A stretch of DNA of 64,000 nt from Curtobacterium sp. 9128. Lineage in GTDB: Bacteria; Actinomycetota; Actinomycetes; Actinomycetales; Microbacteriaceae. Shown here piece by piece: positions 62,664 through 64,000 of the stretch (position 1 is its first letter; the number at the start of each line of letters is the position of its first letter). Where the stretch lies: contig NZ_VEAF01000004.1 of the NCBI RefSeq assembly GCF_007673775.1, forward strand, positions 63,451 through 127,450, in the 5' to 3' direction. A model generated the notes under the pieces. That model was not told the DNA's origin. It saw nothing but the letters and a program-made list of their open reading frames with translations, and made no database searches. Both the position numbers and the translations under genes were made by a program.

Positions 62664-63959
62664 TCAGGCCTTCCGACGCGCGACGCGCGCCCAGTCGGCA
62701 TCGAGCGTGCGGAGTTGCGGAGCCGGGTCGCCGCCGAGGGCGATCGTCTGCGCGTAGTTCGCGACCGGGATCTCGGCCGGGACGAGCTGCGACGTGCCGA
62801 GGTAGAACGCGGCGTCGTCGTAGTACTGCTGCATGCCCTTGAGCGTCGGATTCGCCACGGGCGGCGAGTCCCTGCGGGTCCCGAAGCCGTTGTTGTCGGC
62901 GTTGTACTCGTCCGCGACCTCCGGGGACATCAGGAAGCGCAGGAACTCCCGCGCCGCGTCCTGCTTCTTCGAGGCCTTCGGGATCCAGAGCGCCAGATCG
63001 ACGTTCACCCGGACCTTGAGGTCGGCGGGGTCGTCGGTGGCGGGGAGCGGGAACGTGCCGAGGTCCATGTCGGGGTCGGTCTTCGCGATCTCGATGAGTG
63101 CCCACGGGCCCTGCAGGTACATCGCCGACTCGCCCTTGGCGAAGGCGAGGTTGCCGTCGCCGTAGGCCCGGCTCGCCGCGTTCTTGTTCGACCACTTCGC
63201 GAGCTGGGCCATGCGCTCCATCGGCGCCGCGAAGTCCTTCGAGAACGACACCGGCGACGACGGGGTGAGGCTCGTGCCCTCCCGCTCGAGCGCCGCGAAC
63301 GTCTTCTTCACGTCGATCATGCCGCCGATCGAGTAGTCGAACATGCCCTGCGCCAGGGTCCACGTGTCCTTGTAGGTGTTGTAGAACGGCGTGACGTCCG
63401 CGGCCAGCAGCTTCTCGCAGACCGCGGTCAGCTCGGTCCAGGTCGTCGGGACCTCGATGCCCTGCTCGGCGAAGATCTTCTTGTTGTAGATCACCGACGC
63501 GGCCGTGACCGAGTACGGCAGGGCGTTGCGTTCGCCCGGGTAGGACGCGGTCTGCTCCATGAGCGTCCACAGGTCCGGGTTGATGGCCTTCGCCTCGGCC
63601 AGGTCCGACAGGTCGGTCAGTGCGCCGTGCTCGACGAACGAGACCATCGCGTAGTTGTAGTTCAGGCAGCCGAGGTCGGGCGGAGAGCTCCGCACGAAGT
63701 CCGCCGGCAGGGACGAGGTCGAGTCGCGGATCACGCGGATCCTCGACTGGCTGTCGTGGAACTTCGCGATGACGTCGTCGAAGTAGGAGATGACCTCGGG
63801 TTTCGACACGTAGAACGTGATCGTCTCCCGACGTCCTGCCGATGCGGCCGGGGCGCACCCGGCGAGGGCCAGACCCGCGCCGACTGCGCCGGTGCCGAGG
63901 AGGAAGGAGCGGCGGCTGAGTGCCGACCGACCCGTCCCGGAAGCGGTTCCTGTGTGCAC
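62664..63959 (-). CDS. Sugar ABC transporter substrate-binding protein (Tat lipoprotein)
   Basis: A 431-residue family-1 binding protein. N-terminal twin-arginine motif SRRSFLLGTG, then lipobox LAGC, indicate export by Tat and lipid anchoring. Mature segments: ITFYVSKPEVISYFDDVIAKF, ASVIYNKKIFAEQGIEVPTTW, SAMYLQGPWALIEI. GTG at 63959 is preferred because GGAG lies five bases before it; a TTG at 63974 is in frame but lacks a site. First gene of the alpha-glucoside operon seen here; its promoter lies at or beyond the window end. Confidence 0.88.
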   Translation of the reverse strand: MHTGTASGTGRSALSRRSFLLGTGAVGAGLALAGCAPAASAGRRETITFYVSKPEVISYFDDVIAKFHDSQSRIRVIRDSTSSLPADFVRSSPPDLGCLNYNYAMVSFVEHGALTDLSDLAEAKAINPDLWTLMEQTASYPGERNALPYSVTAASVIYNKKIFAEQGIEVPTTWTELTAVCEKLLAADVTPFYNTYKDTWTLAQGMFDYSIGGMIDVKKTFAALEREGTSLTPSSPVSFSKDFAAPMERMAQLAKWSNKNAASRAYGDGNLAFAKGESAMYLQGPWALIEIAKTDPDMDLGTFPLPATDDPADLKVRVNVDLALWIPKASKKQDAAREFLRFLMSPEVADEYNADNNGFGTRRDSPPVANPTLKGMQQYYDDAAFYLGTSQLVPAEIPVANYAQTIALGGDPAPQLRTLDADWARVARRKA

Positions 63960-64000
63960 GGTGACTCCGTCCAACGGTCGCGGCGCCCTTGCCGTCCCGT

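Noticed and set aside
63960-63974. TTG start for the last binding protein
   Set aside because: It adds five residues and lacks a ribosome site, while GTG at 63959 has GGAG at a good distance.

Overview
The window is a very GC-rich chromosomal segment of an actinobacterium. The gene complement fits a plant- or soil-associated Microbacteriaceae, and Curtobacterium or a close relative is my best guess: clustered sugar ABC transporters, GH51/GH35/GH13 glycosidases, DtxR/IdeR iron boxes, GTG starts, GTGA/ATGA translational overlaps and almost no spacing between genes. The assignment is inference from style and content; there is no rRNA gene or taxonomic marker here. I see no tRNA, rRNA, insertion sequence, prophage or CRISPR array.

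Layout. 1-4.3 kb: small housekeeping and resistance genes (nucleotidyltransferase, WYL regulator, VOC protein, class A beta-lactamase lipoprotein, alpha/beta hydrolase). 4.3-9.3 kb: a ferric-siderophore uptake locus (binding protein, ATPase, two permeases, divergent siderophore-interacting reductase) with two DtxR-type boxes. 9.4-14.4 kb: an oligosaccharide ABC transporter divergent from a GH51 alpha-L-arabinofuranosidase. 14.4-15 kb: a non-coding block of 131-bp repeats. 15.6-22 kb: a LacI regulator divergent from a sugar ABC transporter and a GH35 beta-galactosidase. 22-26.8 kb: spore-photoproduct-lyase-like radical SAM protein, CsbD, SDR-like reductase, DUF3253 protein and a GH13 enzyme. 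26.8-36.4 kb: a monosaccharide ABC transporter (permease, ATPase, binding protein), a LacI regulator and araBDA. 36.4-39.9 kb: alditol-oxidase-like protein, SDR, lipoprotein and small membrane protein. 39.9-47.7 kb: a LysR regulator divergent from an amino-acid-type ABC transporter, three flavin amine oxidases and an SDR. 47.7-53.8 kb: HTH regulator/MFS pair, a secreted NlpC/P60 protein with a seven-repeat C-terminus, an Eis-like acetyltransferase. 53.8-56.5 kb: a SipW-type signal peptidase with three exported proteins. 56.9-59 kb: PnuC, a membrane protein, a TetR regulator. 59-64 kb: GH13 alpha-glucosidase with its ABC transporter, whose upstream side is cut by the window end.

The genes form a few functional units. 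Five copies of the operator GTGAGCGCTCAC sit before the arabinoside transporter, the arabinofuranosidase, the monosaccharide transporter, its divergent LacI gene and araBDA, which defines a local arabinose regulon: release of arabinose from plant polymers, uptake, then ribulokinase, epimerase and isomerase. A different 26-bp palindrome lies before the GH35 operon and marks a second LacI regulon. Iron uptake is marked by two DtxR boxes that touch or overlap start codons. Intergenic regions share a family of hairpins with the arm GAC-N-GGAGGC.
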